NCBI GenBank assembly: GCA_026874595.1
Contig: CM049314.1
Coordinates: 62,601,300 to 62,665,299 of the forward strand
Length of the DNA: 64,000 nucleotides
Direction of reading: 5' to 3'
Origin: Sipunculus nudus
Lineage: Eukaryota; Annelida; Sipuncula; Golfingiida; Sipunculidae
A program made the position numbers and the translations under genes. Of the stretch, positions 11,946 through 24,764 are shown piece by piece. The notes under the pieces were generated by a model. It was not told the origin of the DNA. It did no database searches and saw nothing but the letters and a program-made list of their open reading frames with translations. Every line of letters begins with the position of its first letter. Within the stretch, counting starts at the first letter, position 1.

Positions 11946-14900
11946 CACCACCTTCAATCCTTTCTGGGCAGTCTGAATCTGGGTGTCTTTTAGACTACAG
12001 CCGATACCTCAGGAGTGGCTCAATGTATTGAGCTGAAAGTTAGCATGTATAAGGATCTTGGATCTCTCCATCTTGTAATAGAATTCAACAATCCCTGAAT
12101 TCAGCTGAGAGTCATGGCCCATGGGCCACTAGTCTGTCGGTTAACCTTGGCGCGTGTACGGTGCATACAAATTGCTTTAGATAAACAAGCTGATATATCA
12201 ATCACATTATAATTACTTACAAGTCATTAGTAAACCAGAGTAAACCCAGAGAAAACCAGAAATCACAGAAAAACTACAAAGAAGGCGGCCAACTTAATTT
12301 TCCTAAAAGCCAATAAATATGTAAACTTGCATAGAAGTATTCCCAATAATTATTTTAGTACGCACTAAAATATCCAGTTGGTTATTTCTACCTGTCCCGC
12401 AAAACAGGTCATGACGTCTACGATTTTGCGTACGCATAAAACTCTCATGTCACAGGTCGTATGTCGAAAAAAAAAAATCGGCATAACACGCCTTTGCTCT
12501 TCACATCCAAAGCAAATATATTTAAATAAATCAGGTGGATGTGGGGTGGTGGAACTCTGTACGAGTAAAAATTGCTGGTATATCCAGTGTTGAACTGATA
12601 ATGTTCCACTGGATGAGAGGGAAACTAAGCCATCGTTAATCTCCATGACAGTTAGAGTATGGGTTGGTTGGGTTCGCCGTCTTAGTTTCTCTACTGGGCT
12701 TCAAAATGTGGGGTGGGGAGGTATATCTCCTTTTGGGCATGGGGAGACGGGGGAGGGGGGGGGGGCAATGTAATCATCCCTAGAATTATTGTCTTCAGTT
12801 CCATTTATGAGTTTACTATCAATTATTATTCCGAAACGTGGTTCAGAATTAACCTTTCCTTGAAAAATTACCCTTTTAATAAATCTAATTATTTGTTATA
12901 TATATATATATATATATACATGTTTATATTGTTATATATTTTAAATGCGATTAAGTTAATATATTTGTTATGTTTCATACAGACTATATATATCTATATA
13001 TATATATATATTATATATATATATTAATACATATTTATGTGTGTTTGTGTGCGCGAGTCATCTTCCTTCCGTAGGGGATACATTTACGCCTATCTGAAAA
13101 GGAACCTAGTCTCATATCTCACGTGTATTAACTAAAGATAATCTACTGTAACTTAAAATTAAGCAAGAATACGCCGATCCAACAGTAAACCGGGTTTTGA
13201 TTTGCTCATGTGTAACCTTCAATTAGCGGGTTTTGAACACTATTATCGAGTGTCATGGTTACTAATGTTTAAGGTTAAATGTATCACCGTGTTTTTTTTG
13301 CCAGGGTGGATAAAAGATTTAAGAAAAGAGGGGGCTCAACAGCCAGAGGCAGGGGATAAAACTAGAATGCCAGTAGATTGTATACACCTCTCCCGCACGC
13401 AGAAGCAAAATGCTAGGACCTCGGTTAAAATGGAGTTAATACAGAAGGAAGTGACATTGGCTCTAAATGTCACAATGCCACAAGCTAGGATACAATAGTC
13501 GGCGGTTAGACAGCGGGAAGTGAGCATTTCCCGCCCACCACAATTAGCTTATCATATTCGTGTTATACGATAGGTTTAAGTAGAGCAGTACAGTCGGAAG
13601 GAGTAGCTATGGTGCAGAGCTGAGGATTAGATAGTGCTCACGTGATAGCATGTTTAATTCAAAATGTATATTATTATCATTGTGGAGTTCCCATCGTTTT
13701 ATTATAGGTTGTCTTTGATAAGGATTGTTTATTAGGAATACACATTTGCAAATTATATTATATTCGGATGTGCATTATTCATCAATGTACCTATAATTAA
13801 TGCTATAATCAGCGGCAGCAGCGCATACAGTTCTTTGACGCATGTTAAAATGATTATATTCAGGCAAACGTAATGGAGTCCTGATATACACCCTAACCCA
13901 GTTTACTTGCTAAGGTGAGATACAACATCCAGCTTTGCTTATCGGTATTAAGTGTGTGCCATTACATTTCCATTGGTGTGTATTATCATGGGGAAAAGGC
14001 TTTTGCCTACACATAAAATGGCTGACCATTATTTGGCTACAATTACGTGTTATGCTTTCTAAGAAGCTGGCCTTTTCTTTCCAAAAAATTTGTTAAAAAC
14101 ATGGCACTTAGTTTGTACAACATCTATGTATACAGGTGCTAAGACTTCAGGTTACCCTCATTTCAGGTTATCCCCGTAATCTGAAAGCCAAGTGATAATT
14201 TGCTGTGCCTTTTACTCATATAATTTCAGTAAACTAAACCATGCGAAAGGTGCAAGATTTGAAAGGTGGAATTTCTATATGGAAAATACAGTTTTTGCAG
14301 GATAATAATTACATTGTTTATCATATTTATATTGAATCATACAAATAAGCAAGCGCACAGCACATCACATAGCAACATAGGACCTTTAAAAGTTTGAGAA
14401 ATTTAGAAAAAAAATATGAATTCTAAGTAAATCAACTAAATGAAACAAGCGCTTTGTGTGTGATGGTGGTGGTTGGGGGGAAGGGGGGGGGGGTGAAATA
14501 ATAAGGGGTAATGTGAAACGGATTTAAAATTAATTTTTAAACATCAACAAGGACGCCTATAATGTTTAGGCTACCGGTTCCGGTATGCGTATGCTTTTTC
14601 CGAAGTATTTTTGTACCAAGCAGACAGTATGAAAAGTTATGGTCCAAAAATGGCAAGGGTTCTTCCACCGACTGTTCCGGTAAAAAATAATGTCTTACCT
14701 TGCACTTAATGCGTGTGAGATAAATAGTCAAACAATTGTAAAAAGTAGCAAACACTTTAGATTAATCAATTGTGTTTAAACGTGCTCGTAAATTTATCTA
14801 CAGAACGCTAATCATGTTATTGTCAATTAATGCCGATTCATTCTCAAGCACTTTTTAGTATGTTTACTTTTCTGAGATAAGGTAGCGAGGCAATTACACC

Positions 14901-15469
14901 GCTTAGGTATAATATCCTGTTTGTTAACTAGTGGAGGTATAATGGTTTTTAGTCGCCGTTGTTTGTTGGATGTTTGTTTGTTAGCAACTTTACTCAAAGA
15001 TATATGAATTGATGATTTTTTTCAGAGGTTTAAAATAAAAGCTGCGGGGGAATCCATTTACTTTACGAGGTTATGTAGAGCTTTTTACTATCATACAATG
15101 CAGTAGACATTTGTTAGTCATTTTTATGTTAGGAGCGTATTCCTATTAATTCGACTTGCGATGTATGACATCTAAGTTTTATTGTGTACATTACACTGCA
15201 CCAACGTGCGTGACTTTAAGGAACTGGACGAAATAAAACGCCTAGATGAGACAGGAAACTACTCTGAGGAAAGAGTCCAGGCGAGAATCTATTTGATTTG
15301 TGACAACCGTTTTTATAGTGGATTAGCTCTTTTTTTTACCACGCCCGAATCCTCAAATTCTAGTCAGCTTTTGGCACGGTATGAACAAATATTCTGTGTT
15401 TAGCGAAAAATAGTTTTGTACTTCATAGCACACTTTACAGGCATGTCATACATGCACGCATATAAATAA
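11946..15469. other. Non-coding stretch with microsatellites and poly-G runs
   Basis: It contains TA tracts (12898-12918, 12985-13024), poly-G runs (12755-12766, 14475-14494) and a stretch at 13300-13500 open on both strands without a domain. Downstream exons of gene A would be expected here, but none with the right phase and cysteine pattern was recognised. Confidence 0.45.
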
Positions 15470-15473
15470 ATAA

Positions 15474-15514
<41 letters not shown>

Positions 15515-16159
15515 GACAAAGAGAAGATATTAGCAGGTGTATTGATATTCTTTATTTAAATCCAGACTTGACCTGGTGCGAGTGAATATGATACATTGAT
15601 TATAAGCTTATGCAACAATGGTTATGATTAATTTCACCAATGTAGTCTTAACACCAAAGAACAGTCACACGTTGGCTAAAATAAATCATCAAATACCAAA
15701 CGCCTAAATAGTGTGTCCTTAAATCGTATACCAATGTTCTATATCAATTTACAGATTGCCTTATACTTCGTGATGTTATCATATTTATATGCGCTGAGCT
15801 CGATGTTGATTCATCGTATTGGATGTGCTTGGTGCAATTCTGGTTCCCCGGGATCACGTGACACTCATCTCATTGTCACTGGCAGCTGCAATTAAGTGAA
15901 AACAGAACTAATGTACTAAATATAATCATTATGCAGTATAACGTTTCAATTTTCATTATCTTGCCAGAATTATTTCAGTTTGCCAGCTTATTCAAGGAAT
16001 CTGTCGATACATTATCTTGCAATACCATACATATCGCGATACCTGCTCGCTATACGATATACCATACATATTTGATTTTTGTAATTTAGATTCCAGGAAG
16101 AAAAATTCCTTTGTGTATAAAGATGTAAGTAAACTAACTCTTATAAAAATGTTTTTCAA

Positions 16160-16375
16160 AATTTTCCCGCATGATATAAACTTAAACTTATTTATTTTAC
16201 ATGGATTGTACAAATAGTTATAATAACTAATCGAGGCACTCGCCACGGCTCCGCTGATGGCGTTCGGTAGTCTGCAGAGGTGGAGGAAACCGGAGTACCC
16301 GGAGAAAACCACCGGCCTTGGACGGGCAACTACAACTCACTCTCATAGCAACGCCGGGGATCGAACCTTATCCGT
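16160..16375 (-). mobile_element. tRNA-derived SINE, copy 1 (5' truncated)
   Basis: Read on the minus strand it starts with a box-B-like ggttcgatcccc, followed by tgagttgtagttgcccgtcc, then ggttttctccgggtactccg and a 3' part ending ttattataactatttg and an A-rich (aaataaataag) tail. The same modules occur in the same order on the plus strand at 41.69-41.92 kb. The box-A part is missing or unrecognisable here. The shared central module resembles conserved SINE cores reported across animals; assignment to a named superfamily is not attempted. Confidence 0.75.
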
Positions 16376-17004
16376 TGGACTAGTTAGTTATTACTAACGT
16401 GATTAGTGCGGTTCACCCAAGCTAGGTCTTAATAGACAGCTGGTCTTATTTAGACCGGTTATCTTTCATACAGGCTCCAGTGGATTTTCAGGGAAACAAA
16501 CCACGTATATCCTAAAAAAATATTCGTGCATTTGCCTTGTAGAGTGTAATCGACGTTGCTTTATAATTTATAATGGGGTACCACAGTATATGTCTATGTT
16601 TTCAATTACTGTTATGCACATCTTTGCTATCTTGTGTTCATTATATGAAACACATGACGTTTGATTGAGGCATTAACACTGGATTGTTCCTTTGTATATT
16701 GTTTTATATTTTAGTGGATTGCCTATGAGAATATATAATTTTTCACTTGTTTTAGCTGAACTATGAATAAAACCAACGTTTTCTCGCAAAATCGTTAATA
16801 TGATTGAATACTAGATGGCACTTGGAACGGTAGATTCCGTAAAGAAAAATACGAATGTCATAAGGTACTCAATTTTTATTTTGATTATTTTGTTAATCAT
16901 AACATTTTATTTTTACACCAAAAAAATACGATCACAGGTTCTTCATTTCCCACCAAGGGTTCTTTATATCTCAATTAACTTCTTTAATTTCTCAACGATA
17001 ATAG

Positions 17005-17043
<39 letters not shown>

Positions 17044-17786
17044 TATATAGTTATATATTTGCAATATCCGTTTGCTAACTATGACAAAAGGGCCCATAAG
17101 TTATTAAGTCAAAAACTGTATTGTACCTGATCGGTTTGGGAAGAATCGGGTTTTTTATGCTATGCCAAGGTATGCTGTATATAAAGATAATTGTGTGTTT
17201 CTCTAACAAATTTAATATTTAAAGAAACTTTGTTTTCTTTTTTTTCACAAGAAAAAAAACGGTATATCTTACATCTTGCAGTCAATACGCCTTTAACAAT
17301 AACTTTCTCTTAGACTATACACCAATATCTCCACGGCCCAAGTCATGATGGGATTTTGTTCCCTACTTCTTTTATTACTCTTCGTTGTTTATCTTAAGCA
17401 TAAAAGTAACTTTTTTTCCAAATGTCAAGTCCGTGAGTGAAAAACTCATAGGAAGGCGAAGCTTATGGTCTCAAGACTACCGGAAGTAATTAGGTCCCCT
17501 CACCTCTCTAGCTTGCACTGCTAAATAATAAATTAATTAGCATAAAAACGAATATTCTGATAAAAAAACATTTTACGATTGTTGACGATATTAAAATCTT
17601 AAGTGTTAAACTAACGGAGATCACCAGCATGTTTGCCACCATGACATAATATAAAATGTCCCAGCGTTGTTATTGACACTGGGTTTACCTATATTATATC
17701 AGCAACCTGCCCCTCTCCGTCGCCCAATTAAAATACGTATTTAGTTAAGTTTGCCAGGGACATGCTTTGGCTGGGATGTAACTTAC

Positions 17787-17867
17787 TCAGGTCTTTCCCA
17801 GCTTTGTACAAAGTCTTCCATTCCGTTTGCGGGAGTTCCGTCCCGTAGTAAGTAGTCATCAGAAGGA
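17787..17867 (-). CDS. Gene A exon 8: end of vWD domain 2
   Basis: This 81-nt exon lies between the acceptor tatgttgcag and the donor GA|gtaagtta, phase 2 in and phase 2 out. Joined to exon 7 it gives GNFNDD-P-S-D-D-Y-L-L-R-D-G-T-P and then M-E-D-F-V-Q-S-W-E-R-P, the classic vWD ending. As in exon 5 the donor overlaps an in-frame TAA (GAG TAA). This may be a true donor leading to exons below 17.7 kb, or the end of the protein. No further exon was recognised down to 7 kb. A diverged and truncated copy of this exon lies at 57508-57525. Confidence 0.88.
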
Positions 17868-18495
17868 CTGCAACATATCAAATCATTCTGTAATTCATAT
17901 GCCTTGTTTGCTGAGCACCTGTTAGTGGAACAGTCATACTACCAAGTATGTGGCTACGTTTACAAAGACCTTGATTCAGCGAGTAATTCTGGTGTCTGTT
18001 TCATTAATAATGAACAAGCCTCTAAGTGTTTGGACTGAAATCACAACTGCCTATCAAATCAAACGAATAAAATGCAAACAATACAGTATTCAGACGTCTG
18101 AACAATAACACGTTCCAGAAAACACAGGAAAGTTTTTTTTGTTTGTTTTAGTCTAATTAATTGCAACATAGCAAAATGACTTGAAATGAGTGATTTTGGA
18201 AGGATGTGCATTAATAAATCCCTGACGATCTGTCATATGATATGGCTGCACGGAAGAAATATACCAGTAACCACTTTCAGATTCCACACGCCTTAGAAGT
18301 CCCGTATTTCTACATTCGAATAAATTTTAAGCACATAACCCAAGGAAGCATTCAATGTTTTGCACACATCGGAAATAAAATTTGTCTTTCAGTTAACAAA
18401 TTTGGATTTTCTGTCGCATCGATTATTTCTAGAGCATGGGCATAGCGGGTATTAATTAGCCACTACTTTATAGCTAACGCTTGTAATATACAGAA

Positions 18496-18496
<1 letters not shown>

Positions 18497-18550
<54 letters not shown>
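18497..18550. repeat. (TA)n microsatellite in gene A intron 7
   Basis: A pure TA run of about 52 bp in the intron between exons 7 and 8. Shorter TA tracts in other gene A introns lie at 20207-20234, 22314-22343 and 33525-33546. Confidence 0.95.
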
Positions 18551-18553
<3 letters not shown>

Positions 18554-18755
18554 GCATAATGCATGCATTATCAATATAGCGCAGCCGTCCATCAGGTCAG
18601 CATCAACATTTTTTATGCATGTGACTTATGGATGCACGCAGGTTTCGTGATTGAAGTTTTTCTCAGAAAACTCGTGAAAATTACTTTCCTGGTCATCAGT
18701 ATTTGCTTGTTCTTGTTAAAAATATATATATCCATGATATAAGAAATCAACTTAC

Positions 18756-18937
18756 TCGTCGTTGAAGTTGCCGCACAGGCCAGACAGTGCCTTAAAGAAG
18801 AAGTACTCGAAGCGAAGGTAGAACGAAAACTTGCGATCTGAGCAAACCTTGAATGTTCCCATTTTTGTTTCACAGCAGTACTTGTACATCCCAGAGTTAC
18901 AGTCAAAATTAGAATCACTCGTCACCTCGACATTATC
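18756..18937 (-). CDS. Gene A exon 7: core of vWD domain 2 with GLCGNFND motif
   Basis: This 182-nt exon lies between the acceptor tttttgcag and the donor GA|gtaagttg, phase 0 in and phase 2 out. It begins D-N-V-E-V-T-S-D-S-N-F-D-C, includes a Cys cluster (K-Y-C-C-E-T-K, K-V-C-S-D-R) and ends A-L-S-G-L-C-G-N-F-N-D. The GLCGN motif identifies vWD. The preceding residue is Ser rather than Cys, as in domain 1 the CxxC pair is incomplete. The four extra cysteines relative to exon 4 suggest additional disulfides. Exon phases mirror exon 4. Confidence 0.92.
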
Positions 18938-19858
18938 CTGCAAAAAGGTTCGTTTGTAATGCAGTTTTTCTTTTGTTAATCAACAAAGGTATAATACAAG
19001 ATCCGATATAAGATAGTGGAAACGGAATGTCGTAGCCAGGAAGAACTAAAAACCTGTTAAAGGTCCTTATTTCTGGTAAAATGGAGGGCCCAGCCAGGGA
19101 AAAGTGGTTTAAAGCCCATTAAAAGGTTCACGCATCTACATGGTGATTAACACACTCTTTATACCCTTCCCGCCTGCCCACGGTTCTAAAATGTTCAGTT
19201 TATAAGATCTGAAATTAATGCTTCTCGTGGGTATACTTACATAGTAAGTACAACATGTTTAGGATTATAGAAATGACATGTACGCGATTTTTCATATGAT
19301 TTAATATAATTACTTGTAATTCATAAAATAAGTGTGTATAGAATATATGGAATGCCCAACAAGCATCACACTGAGTACGTTCCGGATGTGCAATACTGTG
19401 GTTGTCTTTTTTGTTCGCGAGGGCTTGTTTACGCGATATACGCGATCGCGATATGATATTGTCGCGAATATAAAACCTCCGTGAACAAATTTCTCACCAT
19501 TGAGGGCAAGTCTAAAGGTAAAGGAATACTATTATAAATAATAAAAAATATTTTATGATACACGTAATCAAAATTCCTATTTTGAATGATTTCCTATCTT
19601 AAATTATCCGCCACCAATTAACATTGCTTTCTACTATTTTGATATTTCATTGAGCCCTGGAAGTTAACTTTTTGGGCATTTGGTATTAAATAAAATTAAT
19701 TCATATAAAAATGGATATGCATTGTGTAGGATATTTTAAATTATGCTAAGACCGCGAAAGAGGGACCCTCGCAAAACAGATCAAACGCGAAATTTCAAAC
19801 TTGCGAATATGAAGTCACTAAAGTATGTAATGGTAGAAGGAATGTCCTACAAACTCAC

Positions 19859-20100
19859 CGCAAAGAGTGCGTTCTGGTTCATGCTGTACTCTACCCCATT
19901 GTACTGAATGATGATTCTCTTCACGAAGCTGACGTTACGACGCTCATCTATGATGTTTCGTCGATAAGTCTCCATAGATACATTCAGATTGGCATCATTC
20001 AGAGCCAGATCATAAGTACATACGTCAGTAACCTTAAACTCAGCACCATCAACTGTTTTACCGTGAGGATCTAGTACCACTGAACAGATCCCCCAGGATT
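19859..20100 (-). CDS. Gene A exon 6: N-terminal half of vWD domain 2
   Basis: This 242-nt exon lies between a strong acceptor (ctcctttcacag) and the donor GCG|gtgagt, phase 1 in and phase 0 out. It encodes S-W-G-I-C-S-V-V-L-D-P-H-G-K-T-V-D-G-A-E, matching the vWD opening (Gly-Asp-Pro-His, Thr, Asp-Gly). It continues with D-V-C-T-Y-D-L and ends V-E-Y-S-M-N-Q-N-A-L-F-A. The DPH of the calcium-binding site is retained, unlike in domain 1. Sequons NVS and NVS are visible. It plays the same role as exon 3 and has the same phases (1 in, 0 out), so the domain was probably duplicated as a cassette of exons. Confidence 0.9.
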
Positions 20101-22098
20101 CTGTGAAAGGAGTACAAACATAAAGTTTAAACAAAAAGGCCACAAAATCTTTTTTTTTCTTCTACGGATGCTGGGATTAAACAATGTGGTGCTGGCGAGT
20201 AATGATTATATATATATATATATATATATATATTACCGGTTATTATACAAAATGTTATATTTTGCCACCTTGTCAATTTTATTTTAACAAATTTGCTTCA
20301 AATAAAAACATGGTGGATATGATCAAAACAAGATAAGCCAAGTTTTATACCTTAAATAACAATTCTACAGAAATTATACCACAGCACGAATTGGCGATAT
20401 TACGGAGGACCTCGTTTTCCAATTGCAAAATAAATGGTCCTCGAAAAACTTGAATCCGTAAAAAATATCGACTTTTGAAAGGCCTAAGAAATTACATGAT
20501 ATTTCAATTTTTAAATAAAATTATAACAGAAAATTTAGCAAATAAACTTTAGATGATGTCTTATTTTGAATTATGTTGTACAAAGTCATAGAAAAGTGAA
20601 CAGGACTACGGTCTTGTTACTGATCATAAGTGTTTGATTTTACTGATTTTGTGAGAATCAAACGCCCAGAACAAGCAAATCTACTGATCTTTTGTTAAAA
20701 ATATTTTATTAAATCAACTATAACATAAATATTTATAAAGAATTTTTCTCACGATTAATATCATAACTTCTCACTGTAAAATCTTGTTTAAGTACTTGCC
20801 ATGTGCCATGACACTGAATAAATAACAGGTTTTGTCTCCTTACTTAGAGGGTACACGTCACCGTGACCGCTTTTATTAATTTTCCCTCGAGATATCTCAG
20901 TACCTGGAGTTTGAAATTCCTTAATCTCATAGATCGCATTTTATACCTGTAGAATCTCAGAACTGTTGTTTTGTTTCATTTCTTTTAGCAAACATATAAT
21001 CATATGCCTATACGCCAACAACAGATTTATGTGTATTAAATGCCGTATCCTCCTGAAAATGTGTGAAAACTGACAATTGGGTGAATAAAAATATGGATTG
21101 AATGTTAGGACAGTTTAAGCAACTGGACGTCATGACCAATGGGTCACCTGGATATGTATTTTGTTTATTATATGAGAGAAAAGTTAGAGAGAAACACAAA
21201 ATCTTTAAAATAGAATTTAAAATCAAATTTTCTTCCGCGGGCACGTTTAAACTTACTTCTCTTTTCAAGTCAGTAGCTGCTATAATACAGCTGCCTTATT
21301 TCGGGTAAGTCTGGGTATATTTTATGAACTATAGTTTTTTTTCCAACAAAGTAGGTTCCTTTAACGACTCACATGTGTGCACTTGTATATTTACAAGGTG
21401 TTAGTAAGATGGTACATGTTTGTCAACAAGCAGAACAGAAATGTAACTGAAATGATTTGTTACATATGTGCAGAAATTGTAAGGTCACTAGTTGCCAAAA
21501 AAGTGATTTTGCAAATGTCAAGTTCGTTTGACCTTCTGCCAAATAGCTTTGTTTAGTGATTCTGTGTATTTTGCCCCAACCCCAACATTACAAACACGTA
21601 TTCATATGCAACCGAGCAACCTGTGTGTTTTGCGGCCTTCTTCCATATGAGTCTCAGCAAAATTTCTTTCACCAGTATACCGTGGTTGTATTGTCTTAAC
21701 CTTAATACGCCCCCGTTCATAAAAAAAGAAATGCATCCGCGTTTTACTGATATAAAATGTTTTAATATAAACATATGAAGTACGTGCACACTCACTTATA
21801 GGTTTACCACAGCTGTAGGAAAGAATACAGATATAACATACATACATATGCTATTTAACTATATAATAAGTAATGGATGACTAGTTGTTTAATCAAGTAA
21901 ATTTGCTAGTGGCCGACGGAACTAAACAATACACCAAAATAAAACAATAATTCAGGTTAAATAAAATATAAAAGAACATAAGAACAATCTAAGTCTTATT
22001 TGTTTACATAAGCTTTCTGTTGGACTAGCATTTGGACTTGGGTTTCAAATGACTGGGACCTGCTTCTGATGTTAATGTATTGTATTTACTCCACTTAC
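20101..22098. other. Gene A intron region between vWD domains, phase unresolved
   Basis: Exon 5 leaves in phase 2 and exon 6 enters in phase 1, so at least one exon of length 3n+2 is expected here. The only phase-correct candidate I found is 21621-21652 on the minus strand (32 nt, acceptor ctgag, donor gttgct), which has weak splice sites and no domain. Confidence 0.35.
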
Positions 22099-22212
22099 TT
22101 CACCGCAGTCTCGTCCTGCCAGTCCACGGCCCAGCTCTCTCCGAAGTCATCGTAACCAGTAAAGTTATATGGAACCGTTCTATTATCCCTTGTGACCAAA
22201 TCATCGTATTTG
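22099..22212 (-). CDS. Gene A exon 5: end of vWD domain 1
   Basis: This 114-nt exon lies between the acceptor aaatttcag and the donor AA|gtaagtgg, phase 2 in and phase 2 out. Spliced to exon 4 it continues the vWD motif as GNFNGN-K-Y-D-D-L-V-T-R-D-N, then F-T-G-Y-D-D-F-G-E-S-W-A-V, the standard ending of vWD domains. Two sequons (NRT, NFT) lie within 10 residues. The donor overlaps an in-frame TAA (GTG AAG TAA), so if this donor is not used the protein stops after V-K. Exon 6 needs phase 1, so the junction to it is unresolved. Confidence 0.85.
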
Positions 22213-22310
22213 CTGAAATTTAAAATAAAAAAAGTAAAGATTCGAAGATAAAATTTTATATTCCTTATTATTTAACGGAGGTTAAGAAAACTAAACAAAT
22301 TCAATACATT

Positions 22311-22352
<42 letters not shown>

Positions 22353-22851
22353 GAGTAGGTTAAATAAAAATTAAAACGTTAAAATACGAAATATGAAATG
22401 ATATGTAAACAATTGAAATACTGAATAAATCGATGACAATAAAAATATTAAATGTTTAGTTTTATTTTAAGATAACTAATATATCATTATTTATACATTA
22501 AACAAAATCACCGCATAATTGAGAATGTTGCTTAGGAAATTTTGTAATACTGTAACTGACGTAATAGCACAGATTATACCAATCATTATATTCAAAATAA
22601 TATAAAAAATTCAAGTAAAAAAGAATAATTATGATCGGCAGGGCTGGCAAAGTTGATCGTTACAACGATCATTGGAGAATACTGTGGCTGACCTTATGTT
22701 TACGAGGCTGCAATTTCGCCAAATATTCACTTTGAACTTTTCTCGAGGGTTTCATTTTCGCGATTACAATACATTTTATAGATCCAAGTACAGCATTCAT
22801 TTTAAATTAAGAACGAATACTACAATACCTCACTCATTTCTGATTCAGCTA

Positions 22852-23062
22852 TTAAATTATGACTTGTGTCACAGTTGACATATCCCAGGCGATAGCCGTG
22901 TTTTTTTCAGTGAGTCGTACTTGTATGCGCGGGCCAGTATCGACACCATGTATGATGATTAGGTTGTTGGTAAGGTTGTTTCCGGTAATGTGATAACCGA
23001 ACTGTTTATGCAGATAAATCTTATCCCCTTCTTCGAGTCCTAAACATCGTTTGATGTGGCAT
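22852..23062 (-). CDS. Candidate alternative 3'-terminal exon inside the exon 4-5 intron
   Basis: A 211-nt open stretch with coding-like composition starts at the acceptor-like aataag (ending 23063), enters in phase 2, and reads C-H-I-K-R-C-L-G-L-E-E-G-D-K. It continues through N-N-L-I-I-I-H-G-V-D-T-G-P-R and I-A-W-D-M-S-T-V-T-Q to a TAA at 22854-22852. The alternation of hydrophobic residues and the L-x-I-x-x-G-x-D-T-G segment recall the second half of a CUB domain, but I do not claim the family. Its entry phase matches the exit phase of gene A exon 4. It could therefore serve as an alternative last exon, truncating vWD domain 1 after GLCGNFNGK. It might instead be an exon of a nested or decayed gene. 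The upstream half of a CUB domain was not found, and the pyrimidine tract is poor. Confidence 0.5.
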
Positions 23063-24764
23063 CTTATTCCGATGTTTTTTTATATTACTAATTAAACCTT
23101 CGCAAATGAAGAGGCAACCACATAAGCTAAAGAAACAAAAATCAAGCTTACCCCCTTTAAGTTTATCCCTAGAATTAATGTCAAAGCCGATATAACACGT
23201 GCTTTATTTCAGGTTACCCCTTCCACCCGATTTCTGGAAAATTATGTGCTTGTGGCATTTGTGTATTTTGAATAAAAACACGCAAACCATTTAGAATATG
23301 TCTGAATTTATAAAAAAAATAGAAGCAAAACAGAGGAAACAGCAATATATTAAGTATGTAATTTCAATTATCGTATGACGCATCACAGACCAACAGAGGT
23401 GTAAAAGAGTCAATCTGGTGTAAAATTTCGATATGGAAAAATATACCATTGTTTATTATACATGGTATATAATTATTACAAATAAACATTCCTTAATGAC
23501 GTAGACTGACTATCAAAATTTGTATTGCAAATATGGTCCATAAGTATTTCAGTTATTTCAATTATAGCTATTAAAGTGATGGTTATTGTTGCTGTCATTT
23601 AAATTGTGTATGTATCAAATAAGTATCTAAATAAACAATTGTATTTAGGATGCTAAGAAGAGAACTTTAACTAAAGTCGCTTCATAAGCATTATGCCAAA
23701 ACGATACGCCGCCCTCCCTGAGGGTTAAAGAGTCCCAATCATTTATCTAGCCTTTATAAGCTGAAGGTAATCTCTTGCAATTGATAAACAAAAAATAGGC
23801 TTGGGAATGTGGCTATCACCGCACACATGCAGCTTCTGTTTATATCAACGTGTTTATTATATGTAGGGCCTATCAAAATAAACAAAACAAATTTAACAAG
23901 GGCATCTGGTGGCAAGTTAGATAAAGCCATGCAGAACTTTGAAAATGGCTTTTTGCAACAAGGGAACTTTATACCTCCGCAAATATGCAACCTACTACCG
24001 TTGGTTCAAGCTTTTCCCTTTTGTTAACATTGCTGTGTATACAAACATGTCAAGGATGAACATGTTCAAACATCTTTCAGAGAGGCATTATAAGAACTTT
24101 TTATAACCAAAAATATCCTTAGATCCTTAATAATAGACAGAGGAAGCCAGAAATCACATAAATTCTTTTTGTAGAGGTATGTGAACAGGCAATTTCGCTC
24201 ATCCACTAAACACTGCAGTCGTCCGAAACATCGTTTGCATAACAACTGTTTCCTACAGCACGGTTCTCTCGGCAGAGCATAGAAATTTTTATCAGACCAC
24301 TGATATAACATTTATCCCGTTAACCACTTAGGTAAACGTAATAGCATGAACATTTTTTATGTGCACGACAGATTTCGTCCAGAGGAGAGACTGTGACCTG
24401 ATATGATTGGGTGGTTCAAAGTGTGACATCACAGGCAAAATTAAGATTGTGTTTTTATTCTTCCCTGAAAATTCGGGCTGACAGTGTCAGAAATACTAAG
24501 CTTTTGGTGAGATCTAGAATTTTGAATGACAGTGGGATTTTCCTGTGCGTGACGTCACTGCCGAGATGTGCGAATAGTTTATAAACAAATCATAGATTTT
24601 CTTGTGGAAAAAAATAAATATAAAAAATGAATATCTTCAAGGAATCGGGTTCATTTTATGTGAAATTTATATTATTATTTTTCATTGGCAATTGTGTTAT
24701 AAAATAATGTAATGAGCTTTGAATACGTTTGCTCGACCGTCAATAATTACAATTAGACACTTAC

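Larger units (their letters stand above)
15470..18190. repeat. Segmental duplication, copy A (contains gene A exon 8)
   Basis: This stretch aligns in the same orientation with 55.24-57.85 kb. Shared anchors include a GT-rich start, cgggatcacgtgacactca (15847 against 55613), ccggttatctttca (16457 against 56087), a (TA)n tract preceded by ctcaacgat, accaagtatgtggcta, and caataaaatgcaaacaatac-like sequence near the end. Copy A alone contains the 16.2-kb SINE and the intact exon 8. The aligned parts look roughly three-quarters identical by eye, so the duplication is not recent. Confidence 0.85.

Noticed and set aside
13202-13527. Possible exon with a pyrimidine-rich acceptor at about 13304
   Set aside because: Open on both strands with no family signature; the frame after the AG does not continue from any known exon phase with a plausible domain.
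16360-16375. tRNA gene suggested by ggttcgatcccc (box B) on the minus strand
   Set aside because: No cloverleaf can be drawn, and the same sequence is part of a repeated SINE.
21621-21652. 32-nt candidate exon that would repair the exon 5 to 6 phase
   Set aside because: Not listed as a feature: the phase fits but the acceptor lacks a good pyrimidine tract, the donor is poor and no vWD-linked residues are encoded.
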